64,000 nucleotides of DNA from Bin5 sp965208965 (GTDB lineage: Bacteria; Chloroflexota; Anaerolineae; Caldilineales; Caldilineaceae), in assembly GCA_965208965.1 (NCBI GenBank), contig OZ242384.1:4030001-4094000 (forward strand), given 5' to 3'. Positions within the stretch are counted from its first letter, which is position 1; each line of letters begins with the position of its first letter. A program made the translations under genes and the position numbers. Shown here piece by piece: positions 7,562 to 16,576 of this stretch. The notes beneath the pieces were generated by a model, which was not told the origin of the DNA, did not search any database, and saw nothing but the letters and a program-made list of their open reading frames with translations.

Positions 7562-8818
7562 ATGCCTAAGAATCTCACATTTCTCAGTCTGTTTCTGGTT
7601 GCCGCATTGATGCTGGCCGCATGTGTGGCTGCACCATCGGCTGCGGAAGCCCCGGCGGAAGACGCGCCCATGGAAGAGGCCTCCGCCGACATGAGCGGAA
7701 AGGTGGTGATTGCCTCAGGCGGCATGATCCGAATCGGGGGGTCCTTTGCGCTGACCGGACCGATTCCCGACCCCGGCCTGAATATCCGCCATGGCGCCGA
7801 GCTCGCTGTCGACGACCTGAATGCGATGGGAGGACTCGAGGGCTTCATGTTCGAGCTGGTCGCTGAAGACGGCGCCTGCGACGGTACACAGGGTACCAAC
7901 GTGGGCAACAAGTTCGCCGCCGACGAGACCATCGTCGCCGTCACCGGCGGCACGTGCTCCGGCGAGACGTTCGGCCTCATGCCGATCCTGCAGGAGGCGC
8001 GGATTCCCTTCGTCAGCCCCAGCGCCACCAATCCGGACGTTACCTCGGCGGACTGCGACGTCTGTAACCGCGTTGCCTTGAGCGACGCACTGCAAGGCGC
8101 CACCGACGCCGCCTTTGTCGTCAGCGACCTCGGCATCTCCTCAGTCGCCGTCGTCCACGACAATTCGGACTATGGCAAGGGCCTGGCCGAAATCTTCCAG
8201 AGCAACGTCATGGAAATGGGCGGCGAAGTAACCAGCTTCGAAGGCGTCCAGGTGGGCGATACCGATTTTCGCGCCATGCTGGCCAAACTCGGCGCGGACG
8301 GGCCGCAGTTCATCTTTTTCGGCGGGTATTCCACAGAAGCAGGGCTCATCGCCCAGCAGATGACGGAAACACCCGGCCTCGAGGACACGGCGTTCATGAG
8401 CGTTGACGGCGCGTACACGCAGCAGTACCTCGAAGCAGCGGGCGGCGCAGCCGAAGGCACGTACGTATCATTCGTAGCCGGCGCAGATTCCGAAGAGATG
8501 AACGAGGATTTCGACGCGAAGTACATGGAGAAGTACGGTGTCAGCCCCGACGATCTCGGTCCCTTCCACAGCCAGAGCTACGACTCCGTGAAGCTGATCG
8601 CGGCCGCCATTGCGGCGGTTGCCTCGGTCGACGACAACGGTAACCTGGTAATTGACAGAGAAGAGCTGATCTCGGCCATCCGCTCCGTCGATGCCTTCGA
8701 AGGCTTGACCGGCACGATCAAGTGCGACAGCATGGGTGAATGCGGCGCTGGCGGCGTCCAGATCTACCAGGTCATGGACGGCGATTTCAGCCAGATATCG
8801 GGATTCGGCATGGAGTAG
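7562..8818 (+). CDS. livK: Branched-chain amino acid-type ABC substrate-binding lipoprotein
   Basis: Extracytoplasmic receptor of a HAAT-family (Leu/Ile/Val or amide) importer. 418 residues. A lipoprotein signal peptide ends LMLAAC with Cys21, followed by an Ala/Pro/Glu linker. The type I periplasmic-binding (Peripla_BP_6) fold shows in GGSFALTGPI, AVDDLNAMGG, FVSPSATNPDVT and VAVVHDNSDYGKGLAE. The start at 7562 has a near-perfect AAGGAGGT seven bases upstream; an in-frame upstream ATG at 7445 would bury the signal peptide. First gene of livKHMGF, separated from livH by a stem-loop. The true ligand is not determined; homologues also bind amides, urea or aromatic acids. Confidence 0.9.
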   Translation: MPKNLTFLSLFLVAALMLAACVAAPSAAEAPAEDAPMEEASADMSGKVVIASGGMIRIGGSFALTGPIPDPGLNIRHGAELAVDDLNAMGGLEGFMFELVAEDGACDGTQGTNVGNKFAADETIVAVTGGTCSGETFGLMPILQEARIPFVSPSATNPDVTSADCDVCNRVALSDALQGATDAAFVVSDLGISSVAVVHDNSDYGKGLAEIFQSNVMEMGGEVTSFEGVQVGDTDFRAMLAKLGADGPQFIFFGGYSTEAGLIAQQMTETPGLEDTAFMSVDGAYTQQYLEAAGGAAEGTYVSFVAGADSEEMNEDFDAKYMEKYGVSPDDLGPFHSQSYDSVKLIAAAIAAVASVDDNGNLVIDREELISAIRSVDAFEGLTGTIKCDSMGECGAGGVQIYQVMDGDFSQISGFGME

Positions 8819-8833
8819 TTCTCCATACCCAGA

Positions 8834-8861
8834 GGAGAGGGGACTCTGACGTTCCCTCTCC
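8834..8861 (+). promoter_or_regulatory. Intercistronic stem-loop between SBP gene and livH
   Basis: Perfect 8-bp arms GGAGAGGG (8834-8841) and CCCTCTCC (8854-8861) with a 12-base loop, 16 bases after the SBP stop. There is no T-run, so it is not a full intrinsic terminator. Such hairpins commonly protect or attenuate transcripts so that the binding protein is made in excess over the permeases (established for other ABC operons; inferred here). Confidence 0.6.
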
Positions 8862-8894
8862 GCTTGACTCCCCACCAACTTCTCGAAAACGACA

Positions 8895-9968
8895 ATGACT
8901 ACCAGCCCGGCAAAGGCACAGGCGGCAGGTACGGACGGCCGGGCCGCCATGAAACAGTTTACCCGGGCTCTTGGCGCTGCCATCGTTATCCTCGTGGTCT
9001 GGAGGGTGACAACAGTCGGGCTGGCGGAGGGCTACCCGGCCTCCTTCTGGATCTCGCAGGCTCTTAACGGCCTGGTCCTGGGCGGCGTCTACGCCCTGGT
9101 GGCATTGGGCTATACGCTCGTATACGGCATCCTCTTCATGATCAACTTCGCCCACGGCGAAGTCATGATGATTGGCGGCATCACCGGCTTTTTCGCCCTC
9201 CAATTTGCACAAGCGCACGGCTGGATGGAAGGACCGTGGCCGGTAGTTGTCGTTGCCTTGCTCCTGATCATGTTCATTGGCATGGCGGCCTCGGTCCTGA
9301 TCGGTGTCACGCTGGAGCGCCTGGCCTACCGTCCCCTGCGTCAGGCCCCGCGACTGGTCCCCTTAATCAGCGCGATCGGCGCCTCCCTCTTCCTGCAATA
9401 CTCGGTCCTGCTGATCTTCGGCGTCTCTCCTCACAGCTATCGAAAACCTGCTCTGATCTCAGGGGGTCTGCGACTGGGCGACGTATTCATTCCCTACACC
9501 GGGGCCATTATTTTTGTCACCTCCATTCTCCTGATGCTGGCGCTATTTTTCATCATTCAGCGAACAAAGTTGGGACGCGCCATGCGCGCGGTGGCTGAAG
9601 ACCGCTCCACCGCCTCACTGATGGGCGTCGACGTCAACGCCGTCATCGTCGTGACGTTCATGCTGGGGTCGGCGCTTGCCGGCGCTGCGGGGGTCATGCT
9701 GGGCTTTCACAACACCGTTGTAAAGTTCAACAGCGGCTTCATTCCAGGACTGAAGGCCTTCACTGCCGCCGTTCTCGGTGGAATCGGCAACATCCCCGGG
9801 GCGATGTTCGGCGCACTCATCCTCGGCCTGATCGAGGCGATCGGGCCCAGCGCCTTGGGCATTCCAACGGAATACAAGGACGTCATCGCCTTTACATTAC
9901 TCGTGCTCATCCTCATTTTCCGTCCCACCGGCCTGTTCGGTGAAGTACTGAGTGAGAAGAGAGCCTGA
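8895..9968 (+). CDS. livH: Branched-chain amino acid-type ABC permease LivH
   Basis: 357-residue integral membrane subunit with eight or more hydrophobic helices. Family motifs: GLVLGGVYALVALGYTLVYG, MINFAHGEVMMIG near residues 78-90, and the C-terminal GGIGNIPGAMFGALILGL. About 60 residues precede the usual LivH start, containing one hydrophobic segment (IVILVVWRVTTVG), so an internal start is possible. It ends TGATG, overlapping the next gene's start by one base. Pairs with LivM to form the channel. Confidence 0.93.
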   Translation: MTTSPAKAQAAGTDGRAAMKQFTRALGAAIVILVVWRVTTVGLAEGYPASFWISQALNGLVLGGVYALVALGYTLVYGILFMINFAHGEVMMIGGITGFFALQFAQAHGWMEGPWPVVVVALLLIMFIGMAASVLIGVTLERLAYRPLRQAPRLVPLISAIGASLFLQYSVLLIFGVSPHSYRKPALISGGLRLGDVFIPYTGAIIFVTSILLMLALFFIIQRTKLGRAMRAVAEDRSTASLMGVDVNAVIVVTFMLGSALAGAAGVMLGFHNTVVKFNSGFIPGLKAFTAAVLGGIGNIPGAMFGALILGLIEAIGPSALGIPTEYKDVIAFTLLVLILIFRPTGLFGEVLSEKRA

Positions 9969-11863
9969 TGCCTCTCGAATCAGCGACAAGAGCCGTCAAG
10001 ACAGGGCTCATCGCTTTTGCCTTCTTGAGCTACCTCATCCTCATAGGTATTCCCGGACGCATCGGCGGCCCGGCCCTGCCCGTGCTGGCGCTTATTGCCG
10101 CACTGTTTTTTTGGCTGACATTGCGCCGTGAACTGATAGGACAGTTCAGACAGGTTTCAGGAGTGGGGCAGGACAGCTACGAGGGAAAACCTGGCTGGGA
10201 GATTGGCCAGCAGGCGGGCGCAAACGGGTCCCGCGTCCGTGAGCTTCTGCCCACCCGCCTGGGCACACCCCTTATCCTAAAGGGCTTGTTGTCCGGTCTG
10301 ACAACCGGTCTGCTTGTTGCCATAGTGAGCGGCATATTTGCCACTGCAATGGGCAACGGCGTTGCGATCCAACCTGTGCTCGACAAGATTGTTCCCCTCA
10401 ACGTCGCCGCCTTGATAGGCGTAAGCCCAGGACAGATTGCCCAGTCAGACGTCTCTTTCATTCGATTCCTCGTTCAGGTCCTGTTGTTTACAGGCGCCGG
10501 CATTATTGCCGCCCTGGCGGCGGCCGCGGGAAGAAACAAAATGGCACAGAACGCGCTGACCGGTCGCCTGTCAGCGCATTTTTCCGGCCCTACTATCAGG
10601 TCCGGCGGGCGTTTCGCCGGGATCGCGCTCCCCTTTGTCCTGCTGGTTTACATTGCGTGGCTTGGACTCCCAGGTGTAACGGCTTTCGGCACGAATGAGG
10701 GGACCGTCAGACTGCTTCTCACCTTGATCGCAACCGGCAGCGGGCTCTTTGCATTGCGCCTGTGCCGACCGGGGCGGGAAAAGCTGGTGGTGGCCGTTCT
10801 GCTCGGCCTCGGCGTAGTCACGATGCCCTTCATCCTCGATCAGTTTCAGAACTCCGTTATGGGCCTGGTCTTCATATTCGTCATGATGGGCCTTGGGCTG
10901 AACATTGTGGTCGGCTACGCAGGGCTGCTGGACCTTGGCTACGTAGCATTCTTTGCCATCGGCGCGTACACCTACGCCTTTCTCTCCGCTCCCTTTTCCT
11001 CGCCCTACATCAGCGGCCTGCTCATTCTGCTGGGCATCTCTCCCGAGAGTCCTCTGCTCGGCTATTGGATGGCGCTGCCGGTTGCCATGTTGACAGCCGC
11101 GGTGGGAGGCATCCTGTTGGGCATCCCTGTCCTGCGATTGCGGGGCGACTATCTGGCAATTGTAACGCTCGGATTCGGCGAAATCATCCGTCTCTTCATG
11201 CTGAATCTGGGCGATCTGACCAACGGGCCCCGCGGCATCCTCGAGATTTCCCAGCCGGCGCTATTTGGCCTGACTCCTGTTGACGTCACTTTCGGTCTAC
11301 TCAGCTCGCAAGGCTGGATCTTCCTGTTGGCCCTGGTCAGTTCAGCCCTGGTCGCCTTCATAGCCAATCGGCTGAACGATTCCCGGCTAGGACGCGCCTG
11401 GTTTGCCATGCAAGAGGACGAAGACGTGGCCGAGGCCACGGGTGTCCATCTCGTGCGCACCAAACTGCTTGCCTTCGCGATCGGGGCTACCTTTGCCGGC
11501 ATGGCAGGCCAGCTCTACGCGGCAAGGCAGATCAATATCTTCCCGGAGAATTTTTCGCTCTTCGTTTCTATTGACGCTCTGGCGCTCATCATTGTCGGCG
11601 GAATCGGCAGCCCCGCCGGCATCGTATTGGGAGCTCTGGCGCTCAAAGGGTTGCCGGAGGTTCTGCGGGGCGTTGACGAGTACCGAATCGTCACCTTCGC
11701 GGCCCTTCTGGTCGTCATGATGATTGTGCGCCCCGACGGGATCCTGCCCTCCGCCCGGCGGCGCATACAGCTGGCAGATCCCGAAGAACCGGGCACGGAC
11801 AGCGATCAGGAGACTGGGGAGGCATTTGCAGACGGTGACGGTGGAAAAGAGGAAGACCAGTGA
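9968..11863 (+). CDS. livM: Branched-chain amino acid-type ABC permease LivM with long N-terminal extension
   Basis: 631 residues against roughly 300-420 for usual LivM. The conserved permease core is the C-terminal half (about 300-605): GLGLNIVVGYAGLLDLGYV, GIPVLRLRGDYLAIVTLGFG, GRAWFAMQEDEDVAEATGV and the closing GGIGSPAGIVLGAL. The first ~300 residues add about six further hydrophobic helices (for example 16-58, 105-125, 160-182, 215-240) with no motif I recognise. Residues 605-631 are acidic. The start overlaps the livH stop by one base; the end overlaps livG by GTGA. Confidence 0.92.
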   Translation: MPLESATRAVKTGLIAFAFLSYLILIGIPGRIGGPALPVLALIAALFFWLTLRRELIGQFRQVSGVGQDSYEGKPGWEIGQQAGANGSRVRELLPTRLGTPLILKGLLSGLTTGLLVAIVSGIFATAMGNGVAIQPVLDKIVPLNVAALIGVSPGQIAQSDVSFIRFLVQVLLFTGAGIIAALAAAAGRNKMAQNALTGRLSAHFSGPTIRSGGRFAGIALPFVLLVYIAWLGLPGVTAFGTNEGTVRLLLTLIATGSGLFALRLCRPGREKLVVAVLLGLGVVTMPFILDQFQNSVMGLVFIFVMMGLGLNIVVGYAGLLDLGYVAFFAIGAYTYAFLSAPFSSPYISGLLILLGISPESPLLGYWMALPVAMLTAAVGGILLGIPVLRLRGDYLAIVTLGFGEIIRLFMLNLGDLTNGPRGILEISQPALFGLTPVDVTFGLLSSQGWIFLLALVSSALVAFIANRLNDSRLGRAWFAMQEDEDVAEATGVHLVRTKLLAFAIGATFAGMAGQLYAARQINIFPENFSLFVSIDALALIIVGGIGSPAGIVLGALALKGLPEVLRGVDEYRIVTFAALLVVMMIVRPDGILPSARRRIQLADPEEPGTDSDQETGEAFADGDGGKEEDQ

Positions 11864-12660
11864 CGGCCCTGCTCAGCATTCAGCACGTTACCAAGGTCTT
11901 TGGGGGCCTGACCGCCGTCGACAACGTCGATCTGGAGATCGCCGAGCGTTCGATCACCTCGCTGATCGGCCCCAACGGCGCCGGCAAGACGACTCTCTTC
12001 AACTGCCTCACCGGACTGCACCGGCCTGAAGTGGGCGAGATACTGTTCAATGGAAGTTCACTTATCGGCCTGCGTCCCGATGAAATCACAGACCGCGGCG
12101 TCGCTCGTACCTATCAGAACATCCGCCTCTTTGGCAGAATGACCGCTCTCGAAAACGTCCTCGTCGGCCAGCATTTGCGGCTACAGGCTTCCCACTGGAG
12201 CGCCGTCCTGCGGACGTCCCGCCAGCAAGCGGAGGAACGGGCCGCGCGGGAGTTCGGGCGTGAGCTGCTGAATTTTGTCGGCCTGAGCGGGCGCGAAGAG
12301 GTCGTCTCCACCAATCTGCCGTACGGGGACCAGAGGCTGCTTGAGGTCGCCCGCGCCCTCGGAAGCCGGCCACTTCTGCTTCTCCTCGACGAGCCGGCCG
12401 CGGGCATGAATCCGAGCGAGACCGACCGCATGATGGATCTCGTACACAGGCTGCGCGACGAGAAGGGAGTTACAGTCTTCCTGATCGAACACGACATGAA
12501 GGTCGTGATGAGCATTTCAGAAAGCGTGGCTGTTCTGGATTATGGAGAGAAGATCGCCGAAGGCACGCCAGAGGAGGTGCGCGCAAACGCGAGGGTGATA
12601 GAGGCCTACCTGGGCCCGGAGGTCGCTGTGGAGGAGGCAGCCGGGAACGCCATCCAATAG
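11860..12660 (+). CDS. livG: ABC transporter ATPase LivG
   Basis: 266 residues, starting with GTG in the GTGA overlap with livM. Walker A is GPNGAGKTT at about residues 35-43, then YQNIRLFGRMTALENVLVGQ (LivG type). The signature position reads NLPYGDQRLLEVARAL, in which LSGGQ is replaced as usual for LivG. Walker B is LLLLDEPAAGMNPSE. One of two nucleotide-binding subunits of the importer. Confidence 0.94.
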   Translation: MTALLSIQHVTKVFGGLTAVDNVDLEIAERSITSLIGPNGAGKTTLFNCLTGLHRPEVGEILFNGSSLIGLRPDEITDRGVARTYQNIRLFGRMTALENVLVGQHLRLQASHWSAVLRTSRQQAEERAAREFGRELLNFVGLSGREEVVSTNLPYGDQRLLEVARALGSRPLLLLLDEPAAGMNPSETDRMMDLVHRLRDEKGVTVFLIEHDMKVVMSISESVAVLDYGEKIAEGTPEEVRANARVIEAYLGPEVAVEEAAGNAIQ

Positions 12661-12663
12661 ACC

Positions 12664-13425
12664 ATGCTGATTCTGGAATCGGTCCACACGTACTACGGCC
12701 ACATTCACGCCCTGAAAGGTATATCTCTGACCGTGAATGAAGGCGAAATCGTTACGCTGATCGGCTCGAACGGGGCGGGGAAAACGACAACGCTCAATAC
12801 GATCAGCGGCGTACTTTCTGCCCGCGGCGGGGCGATTTACCTTCAGGACAGCGATCGCAATGGGCACAACCTTTCGGCCAGCGGCGACCATGGCAGCGAC
12901 CATGACATACGTTTGGACCGGCTGCCCGCCCACGAAGTCGCCAGGCTGGGGGTGTCCCAGTCACCGGAAGGGCGGAAAATCTTCGCTCGCCTCTCGGTTC
13001 GGGAAAACCTCGCGATGGGCGCTTTCGCGCGGACCGACCACGATGGCGTAAGGAGCGATCTCGAACGCGTGCTCGAACTGTTTCCCCGCCTCCAGGAACG
13101 ACTCAGTCAGCCGGGCGGTACACTCTCCGGCGGTGAACAGCAGATGCTGGCCATTGGACGCGCCCTCATGAGCAGTCCCCGCATCCTGCTCCTCGACGAG
13201 CCCTCGATGGGACTGGCCCCAATCCTCGTGCAGCAGATCTTCCAGATTATCCGCGAGATCAACGCCCAGGGTACGACCATCCTGCTCGTGGAACAGAATG
13301 CCCAGGCGGCACTGCAGGTTGCCAACCGCGGCTACGTCCTCGAAACAGGAAACATTGTTCTGAGCGGCGCGGCACGGGACCTCCTGGCCGACCCACAGGT
13401 AGCCGAAGCATATCTCGGCATCTGA
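12664..13425 (+). CDS. livF: ABC transporter ATPase LivF with small insertion
   Basis: 253 residues (usual about 235). Walker A GSNGAGKTT near residues 36-44, LivF-specific SQSPEGRKIFARLSVRENL, signature LSGGEQQML, Walker B ILLLDEPSMGLAP. Between the 'G.I.' strand and the LPAHEVARLG helix there is an extra stretch of about 20 residues (DSDRNGHNLSASGDHGSDHD), rich in His, Asp and Ser. It begins three bases after the livG stop and closes the operon. The insertion probably extends a surface loop. Confidence 0.93.
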   Translation: MLILESVHTYYGHIHALKGISLTVNEGEIVTLIGSNGAGKTTTLNTISGVLSARGGAIYLQDSDRNGHNLSASGDHGSDHDIRLDRLPAHEVARLGVSQSPEGRKIFARLSVRENLAMGAFARTDHDGVRSDLERVLELFPRLQERLSQPGGTLSGGEQQMLAIGRALMSSPRILLLDEPSMGLAPILVQQIFQIIREINAQGTTILLVEQNAQAALQVANRGYVLETGNIVLSGAARDLLADPQVAEAYLGI

Positions 13426-13475
13426 CTCAGCGGTTCGGCCCACTTCAGCCAAAACTAAAAACCGGGGAACCAGGC

Positions 13476-14426
13476 CTAGAAGAGCCGCCGCTTGTCCACG
13501 ATGTTAAGGGGCGGATCTCCGGCCAGATAGCGGCGCAGGTTGTCGCGCAGCGTGTCGATGCGGCGCTGAGGGACGTGGGGATTGTCGGCAGCGACATGCG
13601 GGGTGAGGATGACGTTCTCCATTTTCCACAGGGGATGCTCCGCCGGCAGCGGCTCGGTCTCGTAGACATCCAGCGCTGCGCCCGCGATTCCGCCTGACTC
13701 CAGCGCGGCAACAAGGGCGTCCAGCTTTACCACGACACCGCGGCTGATGTTGATCAGATAGGCCGACGGTTTCATGCGTCCGATTTCTGCGGCGCCGATC
13801 AGTCCGACCGTCTCCGGCGTCTGCGGCACGCAGCTGACAGCGAAGTCGGCTTCTGCCATCAGATCGTGCAGCCGCTCCTGCGGCCATAGCGCATCCAGGT
13901 CCAAGGCCTTGCCCGGCGCCGCGTCCGGCCGTGCATCTACCGCGATCACCCGCATATCGTGGGCTTTGCCTCGCCGGGCCAGCTCTGAACCGATGCCCCC
14001 CAGACCGATCACGCCCAGGGTGCAATCTCCCAAGTGACGGACAGGCGTCCCCTTTCGCCATTCGCCCCTGATCTGGCGGCGCATGTAGAGATGTATGCCT
14101 CGGGCGAACATCAGAATGAAACAGAAGGCATGGTCGGCGATCATGTCACTGTAGATCTTCGCCATGTTGCTGACCACGACGTCGCTTTCCGCTAGCTCCG
14201 GGAACATGTAGTGCTCCAGCCCAGCGATGGGCGTCTGCAGCCAGAGCAGGCTTTCGGCCCGCTCCAGCAGTCGCGGCGTGAGGTCACCGTACATGCCGAC
14301 GGCCTGGGGAATGGCGGCAAGCGCATCCTCCTCGGTCAGCGCGTTGACGATCTCCAGGTCCGGAGAGACCGCCTGCACCTGCTCAAGTTCATCGGGGGTA
14401 AGGGGGGGGTAGATAAGAAAGTTCAT
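13476..14426 (-). CDS. D-2-hydroxyacid dehydrogenase family protein
   Basis: NAD(P)-dependent reduction of 2-keto acids or oxidation of D-2-hydroxyacids, cytoplasmic. 316 residues. Nucleotide-binding GLGGIG at 141-146; catalytic Arg229 (NISRG), Glu256 (DVYETEPL) and His277 (LTPHVAA). I chose the ATG at 14426 (MNFLIYPPLT) because AGAGG lies ten bases upstream. It follows a Gfo/Idh/MocA gene by 25 bases on the same strand, so the two are probably co-transcribed in sugar- or polyol-acid metabolism. Substrate unknown. Confidence 0.9.
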   Translation of the reverse strand: MNFLIYPPLTPDELEQVQAVSPDLEIVNALTEEDALAAIPQAVGMYGDLTPRLLERAESLLWLQTPIAGLEHYMFPELAESDVVVSNMAKIYSDMIADHAFCFILMFARGIHLYMRRQIRGEWRKGTPVRHLGDCTLGVIGLGGIGSELARRGKAHDMRVIAVDARPDAAPGKALDLDALWPQERLHDLMAEADFAVSCVPQTPETVGLIGAAEIGRMKPSAYLINISRGVVVKLDALVAALESGGIAGAALDVYETEPLPAEHPLWKMENVILTPHVAADNPHVPQRRIDTLRDNLRRYLAGDPPLNIVDKRRLF

Positions 14427-14451
14427 CGATGTCATTCCTCTCTGTGGACTA

Positions 14452-15603
14452 CTACGACTTTTGCCTGAATGCGGCGAAACTGTCATCGTTCAACAACCGG
14501 TCAACGTCTACTCTCTCGCCGCCCAATTCATCCGATACGTTCGCGCCGATAACCGCAGCCAGGCTGTTCATGGCATCGCCGAAGGGAGAGCGGATCAACT
14601 CCGGGCGGCCCTCTGCGATCGCCTGCACGAAGACCCGACTGATGGCAAACGTATCGTCGCCGCCCCGCCCTTCGAAGAGCGGTTTCGCGACGGCATCCTC
14701 AGGCGGCGGCTGCGCCGGAGGGTAGGCGCCTCGATACTCGTAGGCGATAACTCCCTCCCAGAAGATCTCCGCCCGCCCCTCAGTCCACAGCACCTGGTGG
14801 TCCATGTGGTCTGCGAAAACCTTCCGCAGCCGCGATAGCGTCATCGTCCCTATCGACCCGCCGGCAAAGCCAAAGAGAGCGCTGTAGGTGTAGGGATTGT
14901 CGGCCTCGTCGTATATGTCATCTTCAGTGCGGTGCTGGTAATGGGCCTGCACCCACTCGACGTCGCCGAGCCAGTAGCGCCAAAGATCGAGCAGATGGAT
15001 TCCGCCTTCGACCACGGTCATTCCGCTCCAGGCGCGGTTTGCCGTCCAGACCCGGTTACCCGGCCCCCCCTGCAACTCGGTCCGGTGATGCTTGACATTG
15101 TGCCCTTCCAGGGCCCCGTGATAGGTGTAGCAGGCCATCAGCGGCCGCCTGCCCTCGCGCAGATGGCTGCGGACAGCTTCGTGGCGACCGTCAAAGCGCT
15201 GTTGAAAGCCGGCAGTGCAGAAGACTCCGGCCTCCGCTATCGCCGCCTCCATTTCCAGCGCCTCATCCAGATAGAGGCTCATCGGCTTCTCGACAAAGAG
15301 ATGCAGCCCGGCCTGGGCCGCCCGGACGACCTCTCCGGAGTGGACATTCGGGGGGATGCAGACGTAGAGAGCATCCTGTTCACGGCCGAGAAGCTCATCA
15401 AAACTGGTTGTGTACAGTATGCCTTCGGGCCGAAAGCCGTCTACATAGTTGCGAATCTTGCCTGGATCCAGATTCGCGGCGAATGCGTCAGCTAGAACAG
15501 TAATCTGAACCACGCCCTCCTCTTGGAGAGCCCAGAGTGACTTCAGATGTTGCAGTCCCCGCTGCCCCAGTCCCATAAGGGCGACGCGCACCGGTACAGT
15601 CAT
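14452..15603 (-). CDS. Gfo/Idh/MocA family oxidoreductase
   Basis: 383 residues. N-terminal Rossmann fold with VALMGLGQRGLQHL at about residues 7-20 and the family hallmark VEKPMSL near residue 110. The C-terminal half is the alpha/beta substrate domain (GGIHLLDLWRYWLGDVEWV). Members oxidise or epimerise sugars and inositols with NAD(P). First gene of a two-gene minus-strand unit with the hydroxyacid dehydrogenase. Substrate cannot be told from sequence. Confidence 0.9.
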   Translation of the reverse strand: MTVPVRVALMGLGQRGLQHLKSLWALQEEGVVQITVLADAFAANLDPGKIRNYVDGFRPEGILYTTSFDELLGREQDALYVCIPPNVHSGEVVRAAQAGLHLFVEKPMSLYLDEALEMEAAIAEAGVFCTAGFQQRFDGRHEAVRSHLREGRRPLMACYTYHGALEGHNVKHHRTELQGGPGNRVWTANRAWSGMTVVEGGIHLLDLWRYWLGDVEWVQAHYQHRTEDDIYDEADNPYTYSALFGFAGGSIGTMTLSRLRKVFADHMDHQVLWTEGRAEIFWEGVIAYEYRGAYPPAQPPPEDAVAKPLFEGRGGDDTFAISRVFVQAIAEGRPELIRSPFGDAMNSLAAVIGANVSDELGGERVDVDRLLNDDSFAAFRQKS

Positions 15604-15809
15604 CGTAACTCCTCTATCTCAATTCCATGTCGATAAACAGGCTTACCTGCACTACTCGATTCCTTGCCGGTTCAGATTGCACCGGCAGATGCTGCAGGCA
15701 TTTCAGAACGCCTTCCATTGTAGCGCAAAGCGCCGACGGGTCAACGCGCGCACCATCGAGGATTCTCTCAAGCAGTTCCAAGTTGAAGGCATCGACAGGA
15801 GGTGAAGAT

Positions 15810-15838
15810 TTGCCAACAGTGCCCAGAGCATCTATAAT
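15810..15838 (+). promoter_or_regulatory. Predicted sigma70 promoter of rpmG
   Basis: -35 TTGCCA (15810-15815), 17-bp spacer, perfect -10 TATAAT (15833-15838). The start site near 15845 would give rpmG an unusually long leader of about 165 bases. The rest of 15604-16010 holds no gene I can support. Confidence 0.7.
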
Positions 15839-16010
15839 CTCCTGCAGAGATCACAGAGGGCGTGAGAGGTCAACCTGGCGCGCCTTTCCATCTCCTTCCC
15901 GAACTGTCTCCAAATAGGCGGCGATTTGGGCTGGAAAATGAGGAGTTCGATCCGCCTTGACCGAATGGTTGAGGCAGACCTCGCTCTCAGGAAGTGAATC
16001 GGAGGCGAAA

Positions 16011-16172
16011 ATGGCCAAGAAGGGACCACGTCAGCTCGTGAAGATGCGCAGCACAGAGAGCCATCATCTCTACCTGACATCGAAGAACCGCCGAAACAAC
16101 GACAAGAGGCTGGAACTGAAGAAATACGATCCTGTCCTGCGAAAGCACGTCGTTTACCGGGAAACAAGGTAA
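16011..16172 (+). CDS. rpmG: 50S ribosomal protein L33, cysteine-free type
   Basis: 53 residues, MAKKGPRQLVKMRSTES... to KYDPVLRKHVVYRETR. The sequence lacks the paired CxxC motifs of zinc-binding L33, so it is the zinc-independent form. GGAGG lies six bases before the ATG. It stands alone, without secE/nusG downstream, and is followed by a strong stem-loop. Confidence 0.95.
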   Translation: MAKKGPRQLVKMRSTESHHLYLTSKNRRNNDKRLELKKYDPVLRKHVVYRETR

Positions 16173-16254
16173 CGGCGCTACCAAGTCGTCGATCTGACCG
16201 CCCCGCGACCCCTTGTCGCGACTCAGTTCCCGGTTTTCCAAACAGATGCAATTT

Positions 16255-16292
16255 GAAACCCGCTGCCACAGTTCTTCAGTGCAGCGGGTTTC
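16255..16292 (+). terminator. Rho-independent terminator-like hairpin after rpmG
   Basis: Perfect 12-bp arms GAAACCCGCTGC (16255-16266) and GCAGCGGGTTTC (16281-16292), 14-base loop, ending in TTTCT. On the opposite strand the preceding AAA gives a T-containing tail for the tRNA transcript, so it may act in both directions. Confidence 0.75.
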
Positions 16293-16397
16293 TGATCCGT
16301 ATACGGGTCAGGAGTTCGCAAGTCTTTTTTGTTCGGAATCTTCAGGTCATTTCAAACAAAAAAGCAGGCGACCTATTCGGGTCCGCCCGCTTTGGAA

Positions 16398-16470
16398 TGA
16401 CCCACCAGGGATTCGAACCCCGAACCCGCGGATTAAGAGTCCGCTGCTCTGCCAGTTGAGCTAGTGGGCC
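16398..16470 (-). tRNA. tRNA-Lys (anticodon CTT)
   Basis: 73 bases on the minus strand. The acceptor stem GGCCCAC pairs with GTGGGTC (one G-U), discriminator A. D arm GCTC/GAGC; anticodon stem GCGGA/TCCGC with loop CTCTTAA, so the anticodon is CTT; variable loop GGGTT; T arm CGGGG/CCCTG with loop TTCGAAT. The 3' CCA is not encoded. Decodes AAG. Confidence 0.97.
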
Positions 16471-16483
16471 GTCAGCAGACCAC

Positions 16484-16512
16484 ATTGTAGATAGGCGTCC
16501 CTGGATTGTCAA
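16484..16512 (-). promoter_or_regulatory. Strong sigma70 promoter of tRNA-Lys
   Basis: On the minus strand: perfect -35 TTGACA (16512-16507), 17-bp spacer, -10 TACAAT (16489-16484). The start site falls about seven bases before the mature tRNA 5' end. Confidence 0.8.
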
Positions 16513-16576
16513 GTTTTTAGCCCGACATTGCGTTGCAACTTTCCATTTCACACAGTACACAGGACCGAGGCCTTAC

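Noticed and set aside
16204..16220. Small hairpin CGCGAC-CCCTT-GTCGCG after rpmG
   Set aside because: Real but weaker than the 12-bp stem at 16255-16292, which better explains termination.
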